Positions 33,089 to 44,447 of a stretch of 64,000 nucleotides of DNA are shown here, in pieces. A program made the position numbers and the translations under genes. The notes beneath the pieces are model-generated. The model saw only the letters and a program-made list of their open reading frames with translations. It was not told the DNA's origin and ran no database searches. The DNA is from Hyphodiscus hymeniophilus (taxonomy: Eukaryota > Ascomycota > Leotiomycetes > Helotiales > Hyphodiscaceae), in assembly GCA_016508695.1 (NCBI GenBank), contig VNKQ01000018.1:682001-746000 (forward strand), read 5' to 3'. Position 1 is the first letter of the stretch. Every line of letters begins with the position of its first letter.

Positions 33089-35720
33089 TCACTTCTTATT
33101 TCTATCAGCTTGTGCTTTCTCGTATTTCGCGATGAGTTCCTTCCTAGGTAGAGTTAGCCAGATGAAGCAGACGTTGGGAGGACCAAAGACATACTGTAAT
33201 TGCCCGGGAGCAGGACTGTAATGACTGAACTCCATGCCAAACTCTCCCTTGCCCTGAGTCGCAGCTCGCAGTTGTGAGCTGAAACCGAACATGGCATTCA
33301 AGCTGCAATCCGCCAGCAAGGTAAAATCTTCTGGTCCAATCTCCGTGTCGTTAATGATCGCATTCCTCTTGTTCAACAGCCCGACGATGTTTCCCTGAAA
33401 CTCATTCGGAGCAGTGATGGTAGTCTTCATGAGTGGTTCCAGAACCTGGGGCTTAGCCTCTTTGAAAGCTTTTCGGAAAGCCTGCTGTGTTGCATTCTTG
33501 AACGCCATTTCAGACGAATCCGTCATATGGGTTGCACCATCGTTGATGACCATGTGCGATCCCAGCACAGGGTGACCGATGAGAGGACCCTTTTCGCAAG
33601 ATGCTAGGAAGCCTTTCTCGCAAGCGAACAAGAATTTATCGGAGACGGAGCCACCAACAACGGCTTCCTTGAAGGTTGACGCCGCGTACCCATTCTCCTC
33701 GAGTTCGAGAGGCTCCATGTAACCGGCCACACGAGCAAAATCACCTGCTCCTCCCGTCTGCTTCTTGAGAGTGTGATCGAACTTGACTTTTTGGGTGATG
33801 GTTTCTCGGTATGCGACTTGAGGCTGGCCAGTCTCGACTTCGACCTTGTACTCTCGACGCATACGCTCCACATAGATGTCAAGATGTAGTTCACCCATTC
33901 CAGAGATGATCGTTTCCGAACTCTCTGTGTCGACATGGACTCTAAACGTAGGATCCTCGCGTTGGAAACGGTTCATGGCTTTCGAGAAGTTCGCAGCATC
34001 TTTGTTGTCCTTCGGTTTTATAGAAAGCGAGATGACTGGGTCAGGAACGTACATGGAAGACATCGAATATGGAAGTCCTCCATCAGTGAAAGTATCGCCA
34101 GAGGCGCAGTCAACCCCGAATAAAGCACAGATCTCTCCGGCACCAATTTCCGGCACATCCTCCATCTCATTGGAGTGCATTCGCACGATCCTCGGTACCT
34201 TGACTTTTTTTCCAGTTCGAGCGTTGAAAACGTTCAGCCCCTTCTTCAGTGTCCCTTGGTACACTCGGATATAGGTCAGTTGCCCATAATTGCTCTCTTC
34301 GAGCTTAAAAGCCAAGCCGACGAACGGAAGAGAGTTGTATGAAACAAGTTTCACAGGCATCTCCGCTCGTCGTTGGTCCAGCGCCAAGTTCTCAACCTCG
34401 GAAGGATTAGGCAGATAATCGCAAACCGCATCCAACATAGGCTGGACAGACTTATCAGCTAATGCACTTCCCATCAGTACTGGGGTAAACTTCAGGCTGA
34501 TTGTGGCTCGTCGAATGGCAGCTTTGATCTGTTCCGGGGTTGGTGTTCTCTCGTCCAAGAAGATTTCCGCAATTTCATCATCGACATCAGCCAAAGTCTC
34601 AATGAGCATGGCCCTTCGCTCCTCTGCAAGCGATTTGACCTCATCTGGAATAATATCTGTTTCTCGAATGATTTCTCCTTTTGGCCCGTCGTTATAAATC
34701 GCCCTCATCCGCACCAAGTCCACAACACCCTGGAAAGTATCCTCCCCACCAATAGGGACTTGTATCGCAGCGGCTGGGAAGCGTAATTTCTGGTTGATCT
34801 GATCCACAGCCTTAAAAGGGTTCGCTCCCATTCGATCCATCTTGTTGATAAAACTAAGTCGAGGAATGTTGTATCTTTTCATTTGCCTGTCGACCGTGAT
34901 GGTTTGACTTTGAACTCCACTGACCGCACAGAGAATCATGACAGCTCCATCCAGAACTCTCAGTGCCCTTTCAACCTCAATTGTAAAATCGATGTGTCCT
35001 GGGGTATCGATCAGATTAATGTGGTATTTCTCCTCCTTTCCATTCTCAGCCTTTACCCAGTCGCAAAACGTTGCCGCAGACTGAATTGTGATTCCCTTTT
35101 CTCTTTCCAACTCCATAGAGTCCATCTTTGCGCCAACGGCATCTTTCCCTCTGACTTCATGGATGGCGTTGATTCGTCCGGTGTAGAAAAGAACTCTTTC
35201 AGTAACTGTTGTTTTGCCACTATCAATGTGCGCCTATGTCAAGTTTAGTCTCCATACATATCCAAAGTATTCGTAGATCCTACAGCAATCCCAATATTCC
35301 TCAGCTTCGACAATCGTTCCCTTTCTAGAGGATCCAGGTTCGCAACGATTTTGTCTTGAGTAAGAGATGACGGGTCGGCAGCAGCCTGTTTCAATCTGTA
35401 AACTGGTCAGCTACTCACTCGGAGACATTGCCGAGAAGTCCAATTTCCGCAAAGATGTGGCAATTAATACTGCAACTTATCCCACAAATAAGAGATAGAA
35501 ATTTGACAAAGCGCACTTACACAGCTTCCGCAGCTCCAGCCCTCACAACCCTTGACTGCGAGAAATATCTCTGCTTCTCCGTGCTCCGCGCCGCTCCATT
35601 TCCCAATCCCCAACTCTGAGCATTCAAGCACAGAAACCTGGGTCTTGAAGCACAACTCCTCATAGACCAATTCACTGCATCTGTCGATGCCGCAGCCCGC
35701 ACAGCTCTTTGCGTCCTCAT
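33089..35720 (-). CDS. MEF1: Mitochondrial elongation factor G (EF-G1)
   Basis: Minus-strand exons 35720-35521, 35395-35284, 35233-33195 and 33143-33089 give 801 residues. Exon 1 encodes an Arg/Ser/Ala-rich presequence (MRTQRAVRAAASTDAV) for mitochondrial import. GTPase motifs: AHIDSGKTT (G1, about residues 105-113), DTPGH (G3) and NKMD (G4). EF-G domains III-V follow (SGMGELHLDIYVERM, GGAGDFARV, HYSPAPGQLQ, KELIAKYEKAQ). The factor moves tRNAs and mRNA during mitochondrial translation. The last intron (33194-33144) is 51 nt, has no in-frame stop and would add 17 residues if retained; family alignment of QLQ-KELIAKYEK shows it should be removed. Confidence 0.93.
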
Positions 35721-35961
35721 ATTGTTGCCTCAATTGCTGGTTTGCGATGGGCAGGGAAACCTCACAACTTTTTCGAACCCCGGTTTAGCGCTGTCACATC
35801 CCTGCAGATTCTAAATTATTCATGTGACTTCGTGTCATCTTCAACCGCGTGGAAGCTTCCCAGCTCCCCAAAGAATCGATCCCCGATGCGAACGCGTTGA
35901 ATACGCCTATGGCCTGTATATCATATTTCTATGTGTGCCGGCGATACTCAAATCCTGCAAC
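35721..35961. promoter_or_regulatory. Bidirectional promoter, MEF1 / Pol kappa
   Basis: Only 241 bp separate the two divergent start codons, so core promoters and 5' UTRs must share or overlap this stretch. I see no clear TATA box. Confidence 0.6.
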
Positions 35962-37876
35962 ATGGCGGGTGAGCTTCACGCGGAGCCGAAGCTCGTCGAA
36001 GAGCATGATACACTGAAATACTCATTGCTTGGACCATCGTTGACAAAGTCGGGACAAGACGATGTTGACCAACAGAAGGTAAAGTCACAGCTATGCCCCA
36101 AAGCAGCAAGAAACTCACAAAAATAAGGTATCTGAAGTAATCTATAACGCATCAAAAGGATCAAAGTATTTCAACAACGAAGAAGCTCGCGACAAGAACC
36201 TTACACACAAGATTGACCGTATCCTCGAGAAAAAGAAACAACTCGAAAAACTAGACTTGGCCCACGATCGAAGGAAAGCAGACGAATGCATTGCAGAGCT
36301 TGAACTCTTCCGAGATCTGTCTCAAACAATTGTCCACATTGATTGCGACGCTTTCTATGCAGCGGTCGAAGAATTGGATAGACCCGAGCTGAAGGAGCTG
36401 CCATTTGCAGTCGGTGGTGGGGTTCTCACCACATGCAACTATCATGCGAGGAAGTTCGGGTGCAGGAGCGGCATGGCTGGATTCGTGGCAAAGAAGCTTT
36501 GCCCGCAGCTTATATTTATGCCGCTGAACTTCGACAAATATACTGCGAAGGCCCAAGAGGTACGGGAGATCATCGTTGACTACGATCCACGATTTGAAAG
36601 CGCTAGTATAGACGAAGCATATCTCAATATAACAGAATACTGCCAGAAGAACCATATCGATCCCGAGGAAGCTGTTGAACAGTTACGACGAGAGGTTCAC
36701 GAGAAGACTAAGATCACAATTTCTGCAGGAATTGCGGCGAATGCGAAATTAGCCAAGATCTGCTCGAATAAGAACAAGCCTAATGGCCAATATCGTTTAC
36801 CCAGTGATAGAACATCCGTCGTGGCATTCATGCGAGAGCTGCCTACGAGGAAGGTGAATGGTATTGGGAGAGTCTTCGAGCGAGAACTCGATGCAATAGG
36901 GGTCAAAACCTGTGGCGATATCTACCAATATAGACAGTACCTCTCGAAGCTCTTCGGAGAGAAGGCCTTCGTATTTCTCATGCAATGCTTTCTCGGCATC
37001 GGTCGGACAACAGTGCAACCTGCAGAGGAGTACGAGCGCAAGAGTGTTGGAACTGAGAGCACTTTTCATGATATGGGTGACCCAACTGAGCTTCGTAACA
37101 AGCTACGATGGACGGCTGAGGAGTTAGAGAAAGATATGCTGCGTACGCAGTTCAAAGGCCGTACTCTATGCTTGAAAGTAAAGCTCCACTCTTTTGAGGT
37201 TTTCACGAGGCAGTCTGTTCCTCCAAAAGCTGTTTACCTGGCCGATGATCTCTACAAGTATGCACTTCCAATGCTGACGAAGTTGGAGGAGGAGTTTCCG
37301 GGTATGAAGCTCCGTCTTATGGGTTTGAGATGTACACATTTAGTCAGCATGAAGAAACCGGATACGATGACTTTCTTTGGATTCAAGAAGAAACAGTCAA
37401 TCGATTCTGGCGAGTTGGAATTAATCACACAGGATAGTGCAAAGCGAAAATCGGATGCTCTTGACGATGATACTGGCCAATGGGAGACCTGGCCTGATGA
37501 GCTACTATTTGAAGATGCAGAACGGCAAGAGCGCGAGGATGACATGAAGGATCTGGAGAGCTTAAGCCAGGAGGTCGACAAACGAAGACATCATGGCAAA
37601 GAGGTTGTGCCGAATCCGAAGAAACAAGCGACACCAGAGGAGGAGTGGTGGGATTGCCCGATTTGTAAGAGGCCTCAGGCTGCGAGTGAGAAGGAGTTCA
37701 ATGAACATATTGATTTGTGCCTCTCAAGGGGGACAATCAAGGATGTTGTGCAGGAGACTGCGAGCACGGGCTCGAGAGATCATACTCCTACGCCGCATCC
37801 TGCCAAAAAGGCACGAGGGAAGGACAAAGCTGGCGTCCGAGGGGATCCCAAACAACGAAGGCTATTTTTTGGTTAA
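35962..37876 (+). CDS. POLK: DNA polymerase kappa (Y-family, DinB type)
   Basis: Two exons, 35962-36078 and 36128-37876, give 621 residues. The Pol kappa N-clasp is present (YNASKGSKYFNNEEARDK, helical KIDRILEKKKQLEKL). Catalytic motifs: HIDCDAFYAAVEE (about 110) and SIDEAYLNIT (about 197), then ISAGIAANAKLAKICSNK in the palm and the little-finger domain (YERKSVGTESTF). Near 546 is a Rad18-type UBZ finger, CPICKRP...FNEHIDLCLSRG (CCHC), for binding ubiquitinated PCNA. The very C-terminus reads KQRRLFFG, a PIP-like ending with short spacing. The enzyme performs error-prone or lesion-tolerant translesion synthesis in the nucleus. It has one UBZ, where animal Pol kappa has two. Confidence 0.93.
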
Positions 37877-38070
37877 TTTTATGATGGGTGTAACAGATAC
37901 ATTATGGAGGCTTTGCATTCAATTTTGTACCGCCAAGTATGGAGTTACGTTCGAAAATGCTGACAGTCAGTCCAATGTAAGTGCCTAAATACATTTACCC
38001 CGAGATCCTTTTCTTCTATAGCACTCGAGGTACTTCTTCGGTCCTAGTTGTCGCCGGTATCGAATCAGAA

Positions 38071-38619
38071 TCATGAACTGTGGCCAGCCTGACTGACCGC
38101 CCTCTCAGCACTGCTGGTTGGAGTAATATCATAGTTCGGTGGCAATGCGCTAGGTATTCTGACTTGGTCATACTTAGGTAGATGGCGTCCATCCTCGTCT
38201 TCTTCTCTTGCTGGCCCTCCACTCCTATCTTCTAGCTGTGTTTCATGGCCACGAGCTGTGATAGCTCGCTGCTGCTGTGGATGTGTCTTATTGTACCACA
38301 TGCCTGGTGCGATTATGATAATACCAACGACTACACAAGCAACAATACTCCCGATTTTGGCATCCTTCGACAATGGCTTTTTGGGTGCATGCCAATGCTG
38401 AGCGGTGTCTTTCTTCGATCCAGGGCCGTAGGCGGTGCAGGAGCAGGCATAATTGCAAGGGTCCTCGTTGCCTTCTGGAGAGAAGCAAGTAGCGAGGTTG
38501 CGTGATATGTCGAAGGCGCGGCCGTCGAACTTGGGACTCGTGGTGTGGAGCATGAAATTGGTGGTCCCAAACCAGTCAAGATTGACGCTTAGAGGTATGT
38601 CAGCTATACCATAACACAT
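38071..38619 (-). CDS. Single-pass membrane protein with LPxY/PPxY tail (5' end uncertain)
   Basis: The reading frame encodes a short, Cys-containing ectodomain (NLATCFSPEG, CNYACSCTAYGPG), a transmembrane segment (IGSIVACVVVGIIIIAPGMW) and a charged cytosolic tail. The tail carries LPKYDQV and LPPNYDITP, i.e. an LPxY and a PPxY motif. The ATG at 38619 lies just behind possible acceptor sites (TATAG, CTCTAAG), so further 5' exons, including a signal peptide, may lie within 38620-38900. I could not build a convincing one. The Ser/Pro-rich tail and motifs resemble membrane adaptors that recruit the WW-domain ubiquitin ligase Rsp5/Nedd4; this role is inferred. Confidence 0.5.
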   Translation of the reverse strand: MCYGIADIPLSVNLDWFGTTNFMLHTTSPKFDGRAFDISRNLATCFSPEGNEDPCNYACSCTAYGPGSKKDTAQHWHAPKKPLSKDAKIGSIVACVVVGIIIIAPGMWYNKTHPQQQRAITARGHETQLEDRSGGPAREEDEDGRHLPKYDQVRIPSALPPNYDITPTSSAERAVSQAGHSS

Positions 38620-39239
38620 TGGCTTTGAAGACTCTACACGGTGTATGCCTCAAAAATGCGCCTAAAATTTGGATTATGCCTCGCCTTGCAACTAGTTTGC
38701 CAAGGAAGAACTTTCCTCGACGCAAAGCAGCTGGTACGAACTGGGTGCTCCGAGAAATGAAGTGATTTTCGCATGGCAAGCAGTGCCTATGTGTGAACAG
38801 CAGGAGATTAATTGGCAAGTTCCACCAGCTCTGAGCCGTCAGGCACTGTGAAGCAATTGCCTTGGTTTTAGTCTGTGGGGATACTTTTAGGGAATGCTTT
38901 TCTATTTCGTGTCAAAAGCCAACTTTGGAATGACTCCTAGACAACTCCATTAAGTAACTTGGGATTGGACAATAGAACCACGGTGCTAGTATGCCGCACT
39001 ACTAACTTGAATTAGACCCATAAATCAAAGCGAGTCTACTTCAATGATATCTACGAAACGAAGAGCTCTTACCTAGATCCCGTCCGCAAGGCTGACAATT
39101 TGAAGAAAGATACGATCACGTGATTATTTCATTGCACCATACTCGAGTAACCGTGCACTAAATTAGCATCAGCCTCGAGGGGTCCTCCAAAAACATTATA
39201 GCATCGAGTTGCGACGCCACAACACCACACTCGCAGAAG
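38620..39239. other. Upstream region shared by the membrane-protein gene and the cytochrome b5 gene
   Basis: 620 bp. It may hold a missing 5' exon of the minus-strand membrane protein and the promoter of the plus-strand b5 gene. No confident element. Confidence 0.35.
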
Positions 39240-40259
39240 ATGAGTGTCCTCGGGCTTTCTATACTCATTGCCTCGTTCTCCTTCTTCTGCTACCGCTGTC
39301 CGCCATCATCATGGTTCATTTTACAATGGCTACAACAGCCCCAGCTCAACTTCTCGTCGACAAAGCACCTCCATGGCGCGCCTACAGTCGAGCTATCCGA
39401 AACACCGGAAGAGAAGGTGGGAGAAGCGAACCAGAATGACAATGGATTCGCGGACTTCGTATCTAGTCCTCAGATTGCGGACACAGCAGCGAGGAAACAC
39501 GATCTCGACCGTAAAGCGATGCCACCTCCTCCCCCACCATTCAAAATACCTCTTCCTCCCACCATCAAGCCATCCTCGAATTTGGCACCCACACCAAGCT
39601 CACCACCCACGCCCCGCGCTCCCACATTTAACCTGTTAACCTCCTCGCTAGGATCGGGGCCTTCAGAACCATCAATACCATCCTTCCCATCCCTGAACTC
39701 TGCTCAACGAGCTTCAGGTGGAATTCGAGGTCCTCCACGCCTGAACCCCTCTTCGGTTTCTGGGGGATTAATGCCACCATTGCAGCGCTCTCCCTTGCCT
39801 CTACCAAACCGTGGCTCTCCCTCGTCTTCTCTAGCGCCGCCACCAACACATACAACCATTCCCACAAAACCGCGTCGAAAAGTCCTCTTAACACCTGGGC
39901 ACTCACCTCTAGACTGGGCGCGTCTATCCTCTTCCCCAACCGTCAACTTGTCTGGTCTCCCGGCTGGGACACCCTACTTGAAAGTTCCTCCCAGTCTGCT
40001 AAAGCAGATGACGGGGAGGAAAGGGAAGGATGCATGGACGGTACTAGGAGGGAAAGTCTATAACATTACCCCCTATGCGCCATATCATCCGGGTGGGGAC
40101 CCAGAGTTGATGAAGGCGGCCGGACGCGATGGGACGAGACTTTTTGGGGAGGTACATCCTTGGGTTAATTGGGAGGGGATGCTGGAGGGGTGCTTGGTTG
40201 GTGTTGCTGTTGAGGAGGGCGACGTCAAAGGTCAGGGAGTGTTGGAGGAGATGGATTGA
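39240..40259 (+). CDS. Cytochrome b5-domain protein, Irc21-like
   Basis: Intronless, 339 residues. The N-terminus is hydrophobic (MSVLGLSILIASFSFFCYRC), a likely membrane anchor or signal. A long Pro/Ser-rich linker (PPPPPPFKIPLPPTIKPS onward) leads to a C-terminal cytochrome b5-like domain from about 240: LTPGHSPLDWARLSS, DAWTVLGGKVYNITPYAPYHPGG and LFGEVHPWV. The HPGG His (about 284) and the His of EVHPWV fit the two heme ligands. Domain and linker layout match fungal Irc21-type b5 proteins, whose exact electron-transfer partner is unclear. Confidence 0.78.
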   Translation: MSVLGLSILIASFSFFCYRCPPSSWFILQWLQQPQLNFSSTKHLHGAPTVELSETPEEKVGEANQNDNGFADFVSSPQIADTAARKHDLDRKAMPPPPPPFKIPLPPTIKPSSNLAPTPSSPPTPRAPTFNLLTSSLGSGPSEPSIPSFPSLNSAQRASGGIRGPPRLNPSSVSGGLMPPLQRSPLPLPNRGSPSSSLAPPPTHTTIPTKPRRKVLLTPGHSPLDWARLSSSPTVNLSGLPAGTPYLKVPPSLLKQMTGRKGKDAWTVLGGKVYNITPYAPYHPGGDPELMKAAGRDGTRLFGEVHPWVNWEGMLEGCLVGVAVEEGDVKGQGVLEEMD

Positions 40260-40602
40260 ATCTGCTATGTTTTTTGTCTCGGAAGGGCATAAAGAAATAT
40301 CGAGATCCCTTCATTGCAAGGGTTTAAGAATTTGGGCGCTGAGCGCGGCTGGAGTTCGAGGCAGTAGCACGGTGACTGGCGTTGCGTGCGTTTGTTTAGG
40401 GTGCATGGGATGGAGGGCCTGCATGATAGACTTCAGGAAGGCAAGTGTGGCATAGTAAACATTCTGGAGGGCTCGGGCCAGTTCTATATAGACGGAGAAT
40501 AGATATGATACCCATTTCCCAAACCCAACTCTCCAAACCCTCTCACTACTCCAGTGCAATGCTCCGCCATGCCTTGATATAGTACAACAAATACCTGAGC
40601 CA
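40260..40602. other. Convergent intergenic region
   Basis: 343 bp between the b5 gene (+) and NBS1 (-) 3' ends; nothing else seen. Confidence 0.4.
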
Positions 40603-43322
40603 CTACTTTCGCCTAGCAAATCTAAACTTCAGGCCATCATCATCGTCACTATCATCATCACTCGCCACCACAGCTAGCGGAGCTGGTTTTGCCTTCTTCG
40701 CTGGAGCAGGCTTGACCAGTGTCGTTGCTGCGGCCCGTTTCCCCTTCTGCGCTGGCAAATTCTGACTTTCATTCGTCTTATCCGCCAATTTGGTTCCGCG
40801 TTGGGAGCGAGCTGCTGGGTTTTGCGTTGAAGTACCCGTATCAGCATCCGAGCCCGCAGCGACAGGAGCATCTTCATTGTTGCGGAAGGAAAAGTCATCG
40901 TCTTCTTCAGTGCCCGAGTTTTCTAAGCTGCGTCCTGTCCTAGCTTGCGGCCGTTGTCGCTGTCTAGCTTGGGATTGCGTATCCTGCGTATTTTTTCCCT
41001 TGCCTTTCTTCTTCCTTCGTTGTGTATCAGCATCCTCAAGCCAGTACTCGTCACCAATGCCAAAATCCTTTTTCTTCACCTCCTCAAGCTGAACGATTAC
41101 CCTACTAGCTCCTCTACGATCATTTGAATCAGCTCCACGGCGTCGAAATTTCTTAAAATTACGACGCCCGTTCCAGCGCTCGTCCCAACGGTCGCTCTCA
41201 TCTGCGTGCAGTGCGGTGCGAGGTGGAGGTCCCCGGCGTGCAACGACCATCTCTTCGATGATGGCGAGATTGCGGATATCTTCGATAGGCAAGCCATCCA
41301 GGGTCTCTTCTAAAGGTTCACGTTCGGCACGGGCCAATTCTTCAGCCTTTTGGGCATCTTCAGCTTGTTTTTGGACCAGGACTTCTTCGAAATTTATTTC
41401 CTTTCTCACTCTCGTAGGTTTATTCTCCGATTTTGAGACTCGTTTTGCTTGAATGGCTGGAGGCGGCGTCGATTCTCCTCTTCCTCTTCTCGCAGCTTCT
41501 GCCGCTAACTTGCGTTTCTTGAAAGCTTGGGCGGCGGGAGCTACATTGTCCATGATATCTTCGTCGTCCTCTTCATAATCTATCGGTGGGGTGCCTCTCT
41601 TTCTTCCACTGCGCTCTGTGACTGTAGGTAGTTCATCCTCTCGGTCGCCTCGAGTGTCTTGCGACACGAATAGACTTTGTGACTGAAATTCAACGGCCAG
41701 TGCAGGATCGTCTTCCACCAATTCGGGAACAACACCACGCATAGCAGAAGGCCCATTATATTCCTCATCAAATCCAGGGTTGATCGCGTCAAGGTTAAGA
41801 CGTCGTGATGCTGCTCGTCTAGTAGTTTGTGGTGGCGGTGCCATGTGGGCGGCGGTACTGGCAGCAGATACTCGAGGAGGCGAACGTTGTACAAGTTGAG
41901 GACTGATAGCGGTTTCTATATGCTGTTAGCAGACCCGTTGTGGGCGATTTATAAGATAACATTACCGACGGATGGTGGAGCCACCACACCAGACTGCACA
42001 AACTCCAGTGGCCTTCGCAGTACACTGGCATCAGTCCCCAATATAGCATCCAAGAACTCGTTCTGCATAATGAGGCGATGGTCAAGGCGGAGCGACACTT
42101 CATTGTTGAAATTGGTGTACCAGTCCGAACCCGTGCCTTCCGATGGATTAAACCTGACAACAACGACACCCTTGCCTTCACTACCGTCCTCGAATGATCC
42201 CAGACCCTTCTCACCAGCGTCTTTCTTAACAAGGCCAACAAACTCTTCAACTGTTGTTTCATAGGCTACCACATCGTGTATCACTGCCTTACCACCGCCG
42301 TCAAAGATTGGCGCTTGAAGATTCTCATATTGTCGCTTTTCGTAAAACACGAAGGTGTAACCCTCAAACATGTTTTGGCGGACTGGATTCGGAGAATAGG
42401 CAGAGGCATCTCGTTGGGTAGGTTCTCCACCTCGAGGCGGGAGGTACTCTAAAGGATCAGGGAAATTGCCATCGAAATCTATCTCCAGCGGAGACTTAGA
42501 TTCATTGTTCGCGGCGGTACATGCTACGACGAGAGCCTTAATGTAGCTATCGTCATGGACAATATATTTCCCATCAATCAATGCTTGAAGTCCCTTGGAT
42601 GTGTTTCGCTTCTTTGCCACGAGATGAGTTGTAATACCACGCTTAAACTCGGGGAGGACTTTGATATCGAAAGGTCCCAGACGTTCGTAAAGCGCGGTGA
42701 AGGGACCAGCCCGTGCTTCCTTTGCAGTGAAGGAGAAGGTAAGGTTGACAGGTACCCAAGTGAATCTATGAGAATTCAGCACAGTATAATGCCGGCAACA
42801 GGAAATATATACGTGAAATGGTACTCGTATTTCCCCAGAGTCACGACGTTATCCGGACCAGAGACCACATGACTCTTGCCACGAATCTGCTCACCGTTGA
42901 CAAGGGTGCCAATTTTCGTCTTCAGGTCAGTCAACGTAAGTGTTGATCTAGAGTTCACATCATGCTATACAAATGTCAGTAGTGTTTGCATGCACTATTA
43001 GGTAACGTACCGTCAGAGGTGGTGAAGGGGGACTTCCATCAGCCGAGGCAGTCGAGCCAACTTCCACGACCAAATGCTGCCTCGAAATAGTCTTGTTTGC
43101 AATCACGAAGTGTCCGGCTACACATGCTGTGAGTACACTTATCAAAATCCTGGGCTACTAAGAATACATGCCTTCGACGCTGGTTCTCCCAAAGATATAC
43201 TTCTTCCCTGGAGGAAGCCATAACTTCTTGCCTTCAAAAATGTCAGCCTGAGCCTTTGTTTGTCATGTACCGCAGAAAATCATACCTTGCAGCGCGTCAC
43301 CTTCGGTTTCAAGAACCCACAT
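40603..43322 (-). CDS. NBS1: Nbs1 (nibrin), Mre11-Rad50-Nbs1 complex subunit
   Basis: Six minus-strand exons (43322-43286, 43231-43172, 43117-43011, 42964-42813, 42765-41966, 41915-40603) give 822 residues in phase. The N-terminal FHA domain has KKYIFGRTSVE, the SRQH phosphopeptide motif (NKTISRQHLVVEV) and GTLVNGEQI. Tandem BRCT regions follow (TWVPVNLTFSFTAKEA, ITTHLVAKKRNTSKGLQAL, then GYTFVFYEKRQYENL). The C-terminal half is charged and disordered and ends in an acidic run followed by LKFRFARRK, consistent with the Mre11-binding end of fungal Nbs1. It senses and signals double-strand breaks with Mre11 and Rad50. The second intron (43171-43118) has a GC donor; only this junction keeps the FHA frame. 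Confidence 0.87.
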
Positions 43323-43798
43323 TATGGTGGTTCGTTCTCGAGACCGAAGATGTTAGAAGTCGAGGAAGCTTTCTGTGTATGTTTTAAAGCGACGATCGGG
43401 CAATCACGAAGTCACGTTGTCGACAGAAGTGTCTTAGCGCCACCCCATGGAAAGTTTGAGAAGTACTCAGATCTCTATTCGCAACGAGATGGATAGGCTG
43501 GCAATACATAAAATGGAAGAGATAGATAGACGAACATCGCATCTATCAATCCGCTAAAGAATAAGGGGAGGATCCCGTAGTTGTAACCATCAATCATCCT
43601 AAGAGTGTAAAATGATCCATACCATAATTGGAATGGCGCCTACCCTATGCGCGCGCCGCGCATTGAGTGCCATGACGACGGAACGCCCCGCCTTTGGAGT
43701 GGAGCAACAACATCCAACCCCAAGTCCACCTCCAACCTTAAGCTTCCTCTTGAAAACTTCCATTATAAATCCCTTACAAGCTCACGCAAGACCCAAAC
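43323..43798. promoter_or_regulatory. Divergent promoter, NBS1 / RPEL gene
   Basis: 476 bp between divergent starts. No gene. Standard elements not identified. Confidence 0.4.
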
Positions 43799-44447
43799 AT
43801 GGCAGAAGAAGACACTCGCTCGGCCGTAATCGACGAGACGCCGATCTCTCCCGTCCGTCCAGCCGGTCATGCCCGCCAGAACTCCCTTGAAAAGCACCTC
43901 CAATTCCGTCCTGATCCCAAGGAACTTAAGGACCGCCACATCTTGCTCGATACCAATGCTGCTCCGTGAGACTCCGATTTTTTCTTTTCATGCTTCAGAG
44001 TCGTGGGGTTGCAGTTATTGCATACATGCTGACTGCGGGGTAAACACACAGCGCCCTCCAATCCGCAGCCTACGAGCTCGAACGCCATCTCGCAACAGAC
44101 AGCTTGAAGAAGGGTTTGGAGAAGAGACCTCAGAGAGGAGATCTGGTTGAACGTTAGTTTTCCCTCGTTCCGACCGCGTCTGTCGCCCAACTCTCTGTAG
44201 CCAGAGGCTGACTTAAGACAAAGGCAACATCCTCCCCGATTCGTCCGCCGCCCCCGCGATCCAAGGCCAGCAGCGCGAACTCGAGAAGAGCATGCGAGTC
44301 GACAGTCTGAATGAGAAATTTGGCAATCGTCCCAAGCCCGAGGATCTGATCCGTGAGGGTCTTTTGAAGGAGGATCCTACGAGCCCAGATGAGACCTACG
44401 AGGAGAAAATGGAAGATGAATATGCGAAGCGTGAGGGTGGTGCTTGA
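43799..44447 (+). CDS. RPEL-repeat protein
   Basis: Three exons, 43799-43965, 44052-44152 and 44224-44447, give 163 residues. Three RPEL-type repeats are visible: NSLEKHLQFRPDPKELKDRHIL, LKKGLEKRPQRGDLVERNIL and LNEKFGNRPKPEDLIREGLL. Each has the RPxxxxL...(R/E)xxxL pattern that in animals binds G-actin (MRTF and Phactr families). The last exon ends in an acidic helix (YEEKMEDEYAKREGG). Small RPEL proteins are common in filamentous ascomycetes, and their function there is not established. An actin-related role is inferred from the repeat alone. Confidence 0.82.
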
